Shown piece by piece: positions 40,151-54,300 of a stretch of 64,000 nt of DNA (the stretch's first letter is position 1; the number at the start of each line of letters is the position of its first letter). The notes under the pieces are model-generated. The model searched no databases. It saw nothing but the letters and a program-made list of their open reading frames with translations, and was not told where the DNA came from. Origin of the DNA: Acanthosepion lycidas. Taxonomy: Eukaryota > Mollusca > Cephalopoda > Sepiida > Sepiidae. Location of the stretch: positions 47,289 to 111,288 of the forward strand of contig CAWVQA010000088.1 in the NCBI GenBank assembly GCA_963932145.1, in the 5' to 3' direction. The translations under genes were made by a program, and so were the position numbers.

Positions 40151-42220
40151 AATTTCATTGTTTTTCTAATGTTTTCAACCAGTTATTGATATTTACAAAC
40201 TAGCGTTAAAAAGTAGTGAAAAAACCTAGATTTTGCAATGAAATCGCTATGTAATTAAAAGTTGTGTAAAACATAAAATCTTAAATATAACTTTGTCAAA
40301 ACTTCTGAAACTAGTTAAAATCAATAAGTTTTGATTGATTTCATATCGATTTTCAATAATTTCATTGTTTTTCTAATGTTTTCAACCAGTTATTGATATT
40401 TACAAACTAGCGTTAAAAAGTAGTGAAAAAAGCTAGATTTTGCATGTAAATCGTTATGTAATTAAAAGTTGTGTAAAACATAAAATCTTAAATATAACTT
40501 TGTCAAAACTTCTGAAACTAGTTAAAATCAATAAGTTTTGATTGATTTCATATCGATTTTCAATAATTTCATTGTTTTTCTAATGTTTTCAAAAAGTTAT
40601 TTATATTTACAAACTAGCGTTAAAAAGTAGTGAAAAAAGCTAGATTTTGCAATGAAATCGCTATGTAATTAAAAGTTGTGTAAAACATAAAATCTTAAAT
40701 ATAACTTTGTCAAAACTTCTGAGACTAGTTAAAATCAATAAGTTTTGATTGATTTCATATCGATTTTCAATAATTTCATTGTTTTTCTAATGTTTTCAAA
40801 CAGTTATTTATATTTACAAACTAGCGTTAAAAAGTAGTGAAAAAAGCTAGATTTTGCAATGAAATCGCTATGTAATTAAAAGTTGTGTAAAACATAAAAT
40901 CTTAAATATAACTTTGTGAAAACTTCTGAAACTAGTTAAAATCTATAAGTTTTGATTGATTTCATATCGATTTTCAATAATTTCATTGTTTTTCTAATGT
41001 TTTCAACCAGTTATTGATATTTACAAACTAGCGTTAAAAAGTAGTGAAAAAAGCTAGATTTTGCATGTAAATCGTTATGTAATTAAAAGTTGTGTAAAAC
41101 ATAAAATCTTAAATATAACTTTGTCAAAACTTCTGAAACTAGTTAAAATCAATAAGTTTTGATTGATTTCATATCGATTTTCAATAATTTCATTGTTTTT
41201 CTAATGTTTTCAAAAAGTTATTTATATTTACAAACTAGCGTTAAAAAGTAGTCAAAACAGCTTGATTTTGCATGTAAATCGCTATGAAATTAAAAGTTGT
41301 GTAAAACATAAAATCTTAAGTATAACTTTGTCAAAACTTCTGAAACTAGTTAAAATCAATAAGTTTTGATTGATTTCATATCGATTTTCAATAATTTCAT
41401 TGTTTTTCTAATGTTTTCAAACAGTTATTGATATTTACAAACTAGCGTTAAAAAGTAGTGAAAAAAGCTAGATTTTGCAATGAAATCGCTATGTAATTAA
41501 AAGTTGTGTAAAACATAATATCTTAAATATAACTTTGTCAAAACTTCTGAAACTAGTTAAAATCAATAAGTTTTGATTGATTTCATATCGATTTTCAATA
41601 ATTTCATTGTTTTTCTAATGTTTTCAAACAGTTATTGATATTTACAAACTAGCGTTAAAAAGTAGTGAAAAAAGCTAGATTTTGCAATGAAATCGCTATG
41701 TAATTAAAAGTTGTGTAAAACATAAAATCTTAAATATAACTTTGTCAAAACTTCTGAAACTAGTTAAAATCAATAAGTTTTGATTGATTTCATATCGATT
41801 TTCAATAATTTCATTGTTTTTCTAATGTTTTCAAACAGTTATTGATATTTACAAACTAGCGTTAAAAAGTAGTGAAAAAAGCTAGATTTTGCATGTAAAT
41901 CGCTATGTAATTAAAAGTTGTGTAAAACATAAAATCTTAAATATAACTTTGTCAAAACTTCTGAAACTAGTTAAAATCAATAAGTTTTGATTGATTTCAT
42001 ATCGATTTTCAATAATTTCATTGTTTTTCTAATGTTTTCAAACAGTTATTGATATTTACAACCTAGCGTTAAAAAGTAGTGAAAACAGCTTGATTTTGCA
42101 TGTAAATCGCTATGAAATTAAAAGTTGTGTAAAACATAAAATCTTAAATATAACTTTGTCAAAACTTCTGAAACTAGTTAAAATCAATAAGTTTTGATTG
42201 ATTTCATATCGATTTTCAAT
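40151..42220 (+). repeat. Ten-monomer higher-order unit (2070 bp), tandem copy 1
   Basis: Same order as 28768-30837, except that the first monomer is P/A with AAAAAACCTAG rather than X-t. Its CAGTTATTTAT (40801) and TACAACCTAG (ACCTAG at 42061) markers recur exactly 2070 bases later. GAGACTAG near 40721 is private. Confidence 0.9.
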
Positions 42221-44290
42221 AATTTCATTGTTTTTCTAATGTTTTCAAACAGTTATTGATATTTACAAACTAGCGTTAAAAAGTAGTGAAAAAACCTAGA
42301 TTTTGCATGTAAATCGCTATGTAATTAAAAGTTGTGTAAAACATAATATCTTAAATATAACTTTGTGAAAACTTCTGAAACTAGTTAAAATCTATAAGTT
42401 TTGATTGATTTCATATCGATTTTCAATAATTTCATTGTTTTTCTAATGTTTTCAACCAGTTATTGATATTTACAAACTAGCGTTAAAAAGTAGTGAAAAA
42501 AGCTAGATTTTGCATGTAAATCGTTATGTAATTAAAAGTTGTGTAAAACATAAAATCTTAAATATAACTTTGTCAAAACTTCTGAAACTAGTTAAAATCA
42601 ATAAGTTTTGATTGATTTCATATCGATTTTCAATAATTTCATTGTTTTTCTAATGTTTTCAAAAAGTTATTTATATTTACAAACTAGCGTTAAAAAGTAG
42701 TGAAAAAAGCTAGATTTTGCAATGAAATCGCTATGTAATTAAAAGTTGTGTAAAACATAAAATCTTAAATATAACTTTGTCAAAACTTCTGAAACTAGTT
42801 AAAATCAATAAGTTTTGATTGATTTCATATCGATTTTCAATAGTTTCATTGTTTTTCTAATGTTTTCAAACAGTTATTTATATTTACAAACTAGCGTTAA
42901 AAAGTAGTGAAAAAAGCTAGATTTTGCAATGAAATCGCTATGTAATTAAAAGTTGTGTAAAACATAAAATCTTAAATATAACTTTGTGAAAACTTCTGAA
43001 ACTAGTTAAAATCTATAAGTTTTGATTGATTTCATATCGATTTTCAATAGTTTCATTGTTTTTCTAATGTTTTCAACCAGTTATTGATATTTACAAACTA
43101 GCGTTAAAAAGTAGTGAAAAAAGCTAGATTTTGCATGTAAATCGTTATGTAATTAAAAGTTGTGTAAAACATAAAATCTTAAATATAACTTTGTCAAAAC
43201 TTCTGAAACTAGTTAAAATCAATAAGTTTTGATTGATTTCATATCGATTTTCAATAATTTCATTGTTTTTCTAATGTTTTCAAAAAGTTATTTATATTTA
43301 CAAACTAGCGTTAAAAAGTAGTCAAAACAGCTTGATTTTGCATGTAAATCGCTATGAAATTAAAAGTTGTGTAAAACATAAAATCTTAAGTATAACTTTG
43401 TCAAAACTTCTGAAACTAGTTAAAATCAATAAGTTTTGATTGATTTCATATCGATTTTCAATAATTTCATTGTTTTTCTAATGTTTTCAAACAGTTATTG
43501 ATATTTACAAACTAGCGTTAAAAAGTAGTGAAAAAAGCTAGATTTTGCAATGAAATCGCTATGTAATTAAAAGTTGTGTAAAACATAATATCTTAAATAT
43601 AACTTTGTCAAAACTTCTGAAACTAGTTAAAATCAATAAGTTTTGATTGATTTCATATCGATTTTCAATAATTTCATTGTTTTTCTAATGTTTTCAAACA
43701 GTTATTGATATTTACAAACTAGCGTTAAAAAGTAGTGAAAAAAGCTAGATTTTGCAATGAAATCGCTATGTAATTAAAAGTTGTGTAAAACATAAAATCT
43801 TAAATATAACTTTGTCAAAACTTCTGAAACTAGTTAAAATCAATAAGTTTTGATTGATTTCATATCGATTTTCAATAATTTCATTGTTTTTCTAATGTTT
43901 TCAAACAGTTATTGATATTTACAAACTAGCGTTAAAAAGTAGTGAAAAAAGCTAGATTTTGCATGTAAATCGCTATGTAATTAAAAGTTGTGTAAAACAT
44001 AAAATCTTAAATATAACTTTGTCAAAACTTCTGAAACTAGTTAAAATCAATAAGTTTTGATTGATTTCATATCGATTTTCAATAATTTCATTGTTTTTCT
44101 AATGTTTTCAAACAGTTATTGATATTTACAACCTAGCGTTAAAAAGTAGTGAAAACAGCTTGATTTTGCATGTAAATCGCTATGAAATTAAAAGTTGTGT
44201 AAAACATAAAATCTTAAATATAACTTTGTCAAAACTTCTGAAACTAGTTAAAATCAATAAGTTTTGATTGATTTCATATCGATTTTCAAT
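42221..44290 (+). repeat. Ten-monomer higher-order unit (2070 bp), tandem copy 2
   Basis: Directly follows the copy at 40151 in the same order. Its first monomer combines X-t features with the CATAATAT of Z monomers. Two adjacent monomers of different type (42842 and 43049) share an AATAGTTTC change at their starts that I saw nowhere else. Confidence 0.9.
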
Positions 44291-44497
44291 AATTTCATTG
44301 TTTTTCTAATGTTTTCAAACAGTTATTGATATTTACAAACTAGCGTTAAAAAGTAGTGAAAAAAGCTAGATTTTGCAATGAAATCGCTATGTAATTAAAA
44401 GTTGTGTAAAACATAAAATCTTAAATATAACTTTGTCAAAACTTCTGAAACTAGTTAAAATCAATAAGTTTTGATTGATTTCATATCGATTTTCAAT

Positions 44498-47400
44498 AAT
44501 TTCATTGTTTTTCTAATGTTTTCAAACAGTTATTGATATTTACAAACTAGCGTTAAAAAGTAGTCAAAACAGCTTGATTTTGCATGTAAATCGCTATGAA
44601 ATTAAAAGTTGTGTAAAACATAAAATCTTAAGTATAACTTTGTCAAAACTTCTGAAACTAGTTAAAATCAATAAGTTTTGATTGATTTCATATCGATTTT
44701 CGATAATTTCATTGTTTTTCTAATGTTTTCAAACAGTTATTGATATTTACAAACTAGCGTTAAAAAGTAGTGAAAAAAGCTAGATTTTGCAATGAAATCG
44801 CTATGTAATTAAAAGTTGTGTAAAACATAAAATCTTAAATATAACTTTGTCAAAACTTCTGAAACTAGTTAAAATCAATAAGTTTTGATTGATTTCATAT
44901 CGATTTTCAATAATTTCATTGTTTTTCTAATGTTTTCAAACAGTTATTGATATATACAAACTAGCGTTAAAAAGTAGTCAAAACAGCTAGATTTTTCATG
45001 TAAATCGCTATGAAATTAAAAGTTGGGTATAACATAAAATCTTAAATATAACTTTGTCAAAACTTCTGAAACTAGTTAAAATCAATAAGTTTTGATTGAT
45101 TTCATATCGATTTTCAATAATTTCATTGTTTTTCTAATGTTTTCAAACAGTTATTGATATTTACAAACTAGCGTTAAAAAGTAGTGAAAAAAGCTAGATT
45201 TTGCATGTAAATCGCTATGTAATTAAAAGTTGTGTAAAACATAAAATCTTAAATATAACTTTGTGAAAACTTCTGAAACTAGTTAAAATCTATAAGTTTT
45301 GATTGATTACATATCGATTTTCAATAATTTCATTGTTTTTCTAATGTTTTCAAACAGTTATTGATATTTACAAACTAGCGTTAAAAAGTAGTCAAAACAG
45401 CTAGATTTTTCATGTAAATCGCTATGAAATTAAAAGTTGTGTAAAACATAAAATCTTAAATAAAACTTTGTCAAAACTTTTGAAACTAGTTAAAATCAAT
45501 AAGTTTTGATTGATTTCATATCGATTTTCAATAATTTCATTGTTTTTCTAATGTTTTCAAAGAGTTATTGATATTTACAAACTAGCGTTAAAAAGTAGTG
45601 AAAAAAGCTAGATTTTGCATGTAAATCGCTATGTAATTAAAAGTTGTGTAAAACATAAAATCTTAAATAAAACTTTGTCAAAACTTCTGAAACTAGTTAA
45701 AATCAATAAGTTTTGATTGATTTCATATCGATTTTCAATAATTTCATTGTTTTTCTAATGTTTTCAAAAAGTTATTTATATTTACACACTAGCGTTAAAA
45801 AGTAGTCAAAACAGCTTGATTTTGCATGTAAATCGCTATGAAATTAAAAGTTGTGTAAAACATAAAATCTTAAGTATAACTTTGTCAAAACTTCTGAAAC
45901 TAGTTAAAATCAATAAGTTTTGATTGATTTCATATCGATTTTCAATAATTTCATTGTTTTTCTAATGTTTTCAAACAGTTATTGATATTTACAAACTAGC
46001 GTTAAAAAGTAGTGAAAAAAGCTAGATTTTGCAATGAAATCGCTATGTAATTAAAAGTTGTGTAAAACATAAAATCTTAAATATAACTTTGTCAAAACTT
46101 CTGAAACTAGTTAAAATCAATAAGTTTTGATTGATTTCATATCGATTTTCAATAATTTCATTGTTTTTCTAATGTTTTCAAACAGTTATTGATATTTACA
46201 AACTAGCGTTAAAAAGTAGAGAAAAAAGCTAGATTTTGCATGTAAATCGCTATGTAATTAAAAGTTGTGTAAAACATAAAATCTTAAATATAACTTTGTC
46301 AAAACTTCTGAAACTAGTTAAAATCAATAAGTTTTGATTGATTTCCTATCGATTTTCAATAATTTCATTGTTTTTCTAATGTTTTCAAACAGTTATTGAT
46401 ATTTACAAACTAGCGTTAAAAAGTAGTCAAAACAGCTTGATTTTGCATGTAAATCGCTATGAAATTAAAAGTTGTGCAAAACATAAAATCTTAAGTATAA
46501 CTTTGTCAAAACTTCTGAAACTAGTTAAAATCAATAAGCTTTGATTGATTTCATATCGATTTTCAATAATTTCATTGTTTTTCTAATGTTTTCAAACAGT
46601 TATTGATATTTACAAACTAGCGTTAAAAAGTAGTGAAAAAAGCTAGATTTTGCAATGAAATCGCTATGTAATTAAAAGTTGTGTAAAACATAAAATCTTA
46701 AATATAACTTTGTCAAAACTTCTGAAACTAGTTAAAATCAATAAGTTTTGATTGATTTCATATCGATTTTCAATAATTTCATTGTTTTTCTAATGTTTTC
46801 AAACAGTTATTGATATTTACAAACTAGCGTTAAAAAGTAGTCAAAACAGCTTGATTTTGCATGTAAATCGCTATGAAATTAAAAGTTGTGTAAAACATAA
46901 AATCTTAAGTATAACTTTGTCAAAACTTCTGAAACTAGTTAAAATCAATAAGTTTTGATTGATTTCATATCGATTTTCGATAATTTCATTGTTTTTCTAA
47001 TGTTTTCAAACAGTTATTGATATTTACAAACTAGCGTTAAAAAGTAGTGAAAAAAGCTAGATTTTGCAATGAAATCGCTATGTAATTAAAGTTGTGTAAA
47101 ACATAAAATCTTAAATATAACTTTGTCAAAACTTCTGAAACTAGTTAAAATCAATAAGTTTTGATTGATTTCATATCGATTTTCAATAATTTCATTGTTT
47201 TTCTAATGTTTTCAAACAGTTATTGATATTTACAAACTAGCGTTAAAAAGTAGTGAAAAAAGCTAGATTTTGCATGTAAATCGTTATGTAATTAAAAGTT
47301 GTGTAAAACATAAAATCTTAAATATAACTTTGTGAAATCTTCTGAAACTAGTTAAAATCTATAAGTTTTGATTGATTTCATATCGATTTTCAATAATTTC

Positions 47401-50085
47401 ATTGTTTTTCTAATGTTTTCAAACAGTTATTGATATTTACAAACTAGCGTTAAAAAGTAGTGAAAAAAGCTAGATTTTGCATGTAAATCGCTATGTAATT
47501 AAAAGTTGTGTAAAACATAAAATCTTAAATATAACTTTGTCAAAACTTCTGAAACTAGTTAAAATCAATAAGTTTTGATTGATTTCATATCGATTTTCAA
47601 TAATTTCATTGTTTTTCTAATGTTTTCAAAAAGTTATTGATATTTACAAACTAGCGTTAAAAAGTAGTCAAAACAGCTTGATTTTGCATGTAAATCGCTA
47701 TGAAATTAAAAGTTGTGTAAAACATAAAATCTTAAGTATAACTTTGTCAAAACTTCTGAAACTAGTTAAAATCAATAAGTTTTGATTGATTTCATATCGA
47801 TTTTCAATAATTTCATTGTTTTTCTAATGTTTTCAACCAGTTATTGATATTTACAAACTAGCGTTAAAAAGTAGTGAAAAAAGCTAGATTTTGCAATGAA
47901 ATCGCTATGTAATTAAAAGTTGTGTAAAACATAAAATCTTAAATATAACTTTGTCAAAACTTCTGAAACTAGTTAAAATCAATAAGTTTTGATTGATTTC
48001 ATATCGATTTTCAATAATTTCATTGTTTTTCTAATGTTTTCAAACAGTTATTGATATTTACAAACTAGCGTTAAAAAGTAGTGAAAAAAGCTAAATTTTG
48101 CAATGAAATCGCTATGTAATTAAAAGTTGTGTAAAACATAAAATCTTAAATATAACTTTGTCAAAACTTCTGAAACTAGTTAAAATCAATAAGTTTTGAT
48201 TGATTTCATATCGATTTTCAATAATTTCATTGTTTTTCTAATGTTTTCAAACAGTTATTGATATTTACAAACTAGCGTTAAAAAGTAGTGAAAAAAGCTA
48301 GATTTTGCATGTAAATCGTTATGTAATTAAAAGTTGTGTAAAACATAAAATCTTAAATATAACTTTGTCAAAACTTCTGAAACTAGTTAAAATCAATAAG
48401 TTTTGATTGATTTCATATCGATTTTCAATAATTTCATTGTTTTTCTAATGTTTTCAAAAAGTTATTTATATTTACACACTAGCGTTAAAAAGTAGTCAAA
48501 ACAGCTTGATTTTGCATGTAAATCGCTATGAAATTAAAAGTTGTGTAAAACATAAAATCTTAAGTATAACTTTGTCAAAACTTCTGAAACTAGTTAAAAT
48601 CAATAAGTTTTGATTGATTTCATATCGATTTTCAATAATTTCATTGTTTTTCTAATGTTTTCAAACAGTTATTGATATTTACAAACTAGCGTTAAAAAGT
48701 AGTGAAAAAAGCTAGATTTTGCAATGAAATCGCTATGTAATTAAAAGTTGTGTAAAACATAAAATCTTAAATATAACTTTGTCAAAACTTCTGAAACTAG
48801 TTAAAATCAATAAGTTTTGATTGATTTCATATCGATTTTCAATAATTTCATTGTTTTTCTAATGTTTTCAAACAGTTATTGATATTTACAAACTAGCGTT
48901 AAAAAGTAGTGAAAAAAGCTAGATTTTGCATGTAAATCGCTATGTAATTAAAAGTTGTGTAAAACATAAAATCTTAAATATAACTTTGTGAAAACTTCTG
49001 AAACTAGTTAAAATCTATAAGTTTTGATTGATTACATATCGATTTTCAATAATTTCATTGTTTTTCTAATGTTTTCAAACAGTTATTGATATATACAAAC
49101 TAGCGTTAAAAAGTAGTCAAAACAGCTAGATTTTTCATGTAAATCGCTATGAAATTAAAAGTTGTGTAAAACATAAAATCTTAAATAAAACTTTGTCAAA
49201 ACTTTTGAAACTAGTTAAAATCAATAAGTTTTGATTGATTTCATATCGATTTTCAATAATTTCATTGTTTTTCTAATGTTTTCAAAGAGTTATTGATATT
49301 TACAAACTAGCGTTAAAAAGTAGTGAAAAAAGCTAGATTTTGCATGTAAATCGCTATGTAATTAAAAGTTGTGTAAAACATAAAATCTTAAATAAAACTT
49401 TGTCAAAACTTCTGAAACTAGTTAAAATCAATAAGTTTTGATTGATTTCATATCGATTTTCAATAATTTCATTGTTTTTCTAATGTTTTCAAAAAGTTAT
49501 TTATATTTACACACTAGCGTTAAAAAGTAGTCAAAACAGCTTGATTTTGCATGTAAATCGCTATGAAATTAAAAGTTGTGTAAAACATAGAATCTTAAGT
49601 ATAACTTTGTCAAAACTTCTGAAACTAGTTAAAATCAATAAGTTTTGATTGATTTCATATCGATTTTCAATAATTTCATTGTTTTTCTAATGTTTTCAAA
49701 CAGTTATTGATATTTACAAACTAGCGTTAAAAAGTAGTGAAAAAAGCTAGATTTTGCAATGAAATCGCTATGTAATTAAAAGTTGTGTAAAACATAAAAT
49801 CTTAAATATAACTTTGTCAAAACTTCTGAAACTAGTTAAAATCAATAAGTTTTGATTGATTTCATATCGATTTTCAATAATTTCATTGTTTTTCTAATGT
49901 TTTCAAACAGTTATTGATATTTACAAACTAGCGTTAAAAAGTAGTGAAAAAAGCTAGATTTTGCATGTAAATCGCTATGTAATTAAAAGTTGTGTAAAAC
50001 ATAAAATCTTAAATATAACTTTGTCAAAACTTCTGAAACTAGTTAAAATCAATAAGTTTTGATTGATTTCATATCGATTTTCAAT
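44498..50085 (+). repeat. 27-monomer block, copy 1 (5588 bp)
   Basis: This block recurs at 50914-56500, an offset of 6416 bases. Shared rare markers include TATATACAAA (44951), GTAGAGAAAA (46216), GATTTCCTATCG, GTTGTGCAAAAC, AATAAGCTTTG and CATAGAATC (CATAG at 49586). The only differences I found are AGTTGGGTATAAC near 45024 here, and AACATTTG near 51893 and a frameshift near 54905 in the other copy. Four monomers (50086-50913: E, A, C, A) separate the two blocks. Confidence 0.93.
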
Positions 50086-50499
50086 AATTTCATTGTTTTT
50101 CTAATGTTTTCAAACAGTTATTGATATTTACAACCTAGCGTTAAAAAGTAGTGAAAACAGCTTGATTTTGCATGTAAATCGCTATGAAATTAAAAGTTGT
50201 GTAAAACATAAAATCTTAAATATAACTTTGTCAAAACTTCTGAAACTAGTTAAAATCAATAAGTTTTGATTGATTTCATATCGATTTTCAATAATTTCAT
50301 TGTTTTTCTAATGTTTTCAAACAGTTATTGATATTTACAAACTAGCGTTAAAAAGTAGTGAAAAAAGCTAGATTTTGCAATGAAATCGCTATGTAATTAA
50401 AAGTTGTGTAAAACATAAAATCTTAAATATAACTTTGTCAAAACTTCTGAAACTAGTTAAAATCAATAAGTTTTGATTGATTTCATATCGATTTTCAAT

Positions 50500-51327
50500 A
50501 ATTTCATTGTTTTTCTAATGTTTTCAAACAGTTATTGATATTTACAAACTAGCGTTAAAAAGTAGTCAAAACAGCTTGATTTTGCATGTAAATCGCTATG
50601 AAATTAAAAGTTGTGTAAAACATAAAATCTTAAGTATAACTTTGTCAAAACTTCTGAAACTAGTTAAAATCAATAAGTTTTGATTGATTTCATATCGATT
50701 TTCGATAATTTCATTGTTTTTCTAATGTTTTCAAACAGTTATTGATATTTACAAACTAGCGTTAAAAAGTAGTGAAAAAAGCTAGATTTTGCAATGAAAT
50801 CGCTATGTAATTAAAAGTTGTGTAAAACATAAAATCTTAAATATAACTTTGTCAAAACTTCTGAAACTAGTTAAAATCAATAAGTTTTGATTGATTTCAT
50901 ATCGATTTTCAATAATTTCATTGTTTTTCTAATGTTTTCAAACAGTTATTGATATTTACAAACTAGCGTTAAAAAGTAGTCAAAACAGCTTGATTTTGCA
51001 TGTAAATCGCTATGAAATTAAAAGTTGTGTAAAACATAAAATCTTAAGTATAACTTTGTCAAAACTTCTGAAACTAGTTAAAATCAATAAGTTTTGATTG
51101 ATTTCATATCGATTTTCGATAATTTCATTGTTTTTCTAATGTTTTCAAACAGTTATTGATATTTACAAACTAGCGTTAAAAAGTAGTGAAAAAAGCTAGA
51201 TTTTGCAATGAAATCGCTATGTAATTAAAAGTTGTGTAAAACATAAAATCTTAAATATAACTTTGTCAAAACTTCTGAAACTAGTTAAAATCAATAAGTT
51301 TTGATTGATTTCATATCGATTTTCAAT
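50500..51327 (+). repeat. C-A dimer duplicated in tandem (2 x 414 bp)
   Basis: C, A, C, A monomers lie where the equivalent place at 44498-44911 has a single C, A pair. It is a two-monomer expansion next to the start of the 27-monomer block. Confidence 0.85.
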
Positions 51328-54300
51328 AATTTCATTGTTTTTCTAATGTTTTCAAACAGTTATTGATATATACAAACTAGCGTTAAAAAGTAGTCAAAAC
51401 AGCTAGATTTTTCATGTAAATCGCTATGAAATTAAAAGTTGTGTAAAACATAAAATCTTAAATATAACTTTGTCAAAACTTCTGAAACTAGTTAAAATCA
51501 ATAAGTTTTGATTGATTTCATATCGATTTTCAATAATTTCATTGTTTTTCTAATGTTTTCAAACAGTTATTGATATTTACAAACTAGCGTTAAAAAGTAG
51601 TGAAAAAAGCTAGATTTTGCATGTAAATCGCTATGTAATTAAAAGTTGTGTAAAACATAAAATCTTAAATATAACTTTGTGAAAACTTCTGAAACTAGTT
51701 AAAATCTATAAGTTTTGATTGATTACATATCGATTTTCAATAATTTCATTGTTTTTCTAATGTTTTCAAACAGTTATTGATATTTACAAACTAGCGTTAA
51801 AAAGTAGTCAAAACAGCTAGATTTTTCATGTAAATCGCTATGAAATTAAAAGTTGTGTAAAACATAAAATCTTAAATAAAACTTTGTCAAAACATTTGAA
51901 ACTAGTTAAAATCAATAAGTTTTGATTGATTTCATATCGATTTTCAATAATTTCATTGTTTTTCTAATGTTTTCAAAGAGTTATTGATATTTACAAACTA
52001 GCGTTAAAAAGTAGTGAAAAAAGCTAGATTTTGCATGTAAATCGCTATGTAATTAAAAGTTGTGTAAAACATAAAATCTTAAATAAAACTTTGTCAAAAC
52101 TTCTGAAACTAGTTAAAATCAATAAGTTTTGATTGATTTCATATCGATTTTCAATAATTTCATTGTTTTTCTAATGTTTTCAAAAAGTTATTTATATTTA
52201 CACACTAGCGTTAAAAAGTAGTCAAAACAGCTTGATTTTGCATGTAAATCGCTATGAAATTAAAAGTTGTGTAAAACATAAAATCTTAAGTATAACTTTG
52301 TCAAAACTTCTGAAACTAGTTAAAATCAATAAGTTTTGATTGATTTCATATCGATTTTCAATAATTTCATTGTTTTTCTAATGTTTTCAAACAGTTATTG
52401 ATATTTACAAACTAGCGTTAAAAAGTAGTGAAAAAAGCTAGATTTTGCAATGAAATCGCTATGTAATTAAAAGTTGTGTAAAACATAAAATCTTAAATAT
52501 AACTTTGTCAAAACTTCTGAAACTAGTTAAAATCAATAAGTTTTGATTGATTTCATATCGATTTTCAATAATTTCATTGTTTTTCTAATGTTTTCAAACA
52601 GTTATTGATATTTACAAACTAGCGTTAAAAAGTAGAGAAAAAAGCTAGATTTTGCATGTAAATCGCTATGTAATTAAAAGTTGTGTAAAACATAAAATCT
52701 TAAATATAACTTTGTCAAAACTTCTGAAACTAGTTAAAATCAATAAGTTTTGATTGATTTCCTATCGATTTTCAATAATTTCATTGTTTTTCTAATGTTT
52801 TCAAACAGTTATTGATATTTACAAACTAGCGTTAAAAAGTAGTCAAAACAGCTTGATTTTGCATGTAAATCGCTATGAAATTAAAAGTTGTGCAAAACAT
52901 AAAATCTTAAGTATAACTTTGTCAAAACTTCTGAAACTAGTTAAAATCAATAAGCTTTGATTGATTTCATATCGATTTTCAATAATTTCATTGTTTTTCT
53001 AATGTTTTCAAACAGTTATTGATATTTACAAACTAGCGTTAAAAAGTAGTGAAAAAAGCTAGATTTTGCAATGAAATCGCTATGTAATTAAAAGTTGTGT
53101 AAAACATAAAATCTTAAATATAACTTTGTCAAAACTTCTGAAACTAGTTAAAATCAATAAGTTTTGATTGATTTCATATCGATTTTCAATAATTTCATTG
53201 TTTTTCTAATGTTTTCAAACAGTTATTGATATTTACAAACTAGCGTTAAAAAGTAGTCAAAACAGCTTGATTTTGCATGTAAATCGCTATGAAATTAAAA
53301 GTTGTGTAAAACATAAAATCTTAAGTATAACTTTGTCAAAACTTCTGAAACTAGTTAAAATCAATAAGTTTTGATTGATTTCATATCGATTTTCGATAAT
53401 TTCATTGTTTTTCTAATGTTTTCAAACAGTTATTGATATTTACAAACTAGCGTTAAAAAGTAGTGAAAAAAGCTAGATTTTGCAATGAAATCGCTATGTA
53501 ATTAAAGTTGTGTAAAACATAAAATCTTAAATATAACTTTGTCAAAACTTCTGAAACTAGTTAAAATCAATAAGTTTTGATTGATTTCATATCGATTTTC
53601 AATAATTTCATTGTTTTTCTAATGTTTTCAAACAGTTATTGATATTTACAAACTAGCGTTAAAAAGTAGTGAAAAAAGCTAGATTTTGCATGTAAATCGT
53701 TATGTAATTAAAAGTTGTGTAAAACATAAAATCTTAAATATAACTTTGTGAAATCTTCTGAAACTAGTTAAAATCTATAAGTTTTGATTGATTTCATATC
53801 GATTTTCAATAATTTCATTGTTTTTCTAATGTTTTCAAACAGTTATTGATATTTACAAACTAGCGTTAAAAAGTAGTGAAAAAAGCTAGATTTTGCATGT
53901 AAATCGCTATGTAATTAAAAGTTGTGTAAAACATAAAATCTTAAATATAACTTTGTCAAAACTTCTGAAACTAGTTAAAATCAATAAGTTTTGATTGATT
54001 TCATATCGATTTTCAATAATTTCATTGTTTTTCTAATGTTTTCAAAAAGTTATTGATATTTACAAACTAGCGTTAAAAAGTAGTCAAAACAGCTTGATTT
54101 TGCATGTAAATCGCTATGAAATTAAAAGTTGTGTAAAACATAAAATCTTAAGTATAACTTTGTCAAAACTTCTGAAACTAGTTAAAATCAATAAGTTTTG
54201 ATTGATTTCATATCGATTTTCAATAATTTCATTGTTTTTCTAATGTTTTCAACCAGTTATTGATATTTACAAACTAGCGTTAAAAAGTAGTGAAAAAAGC

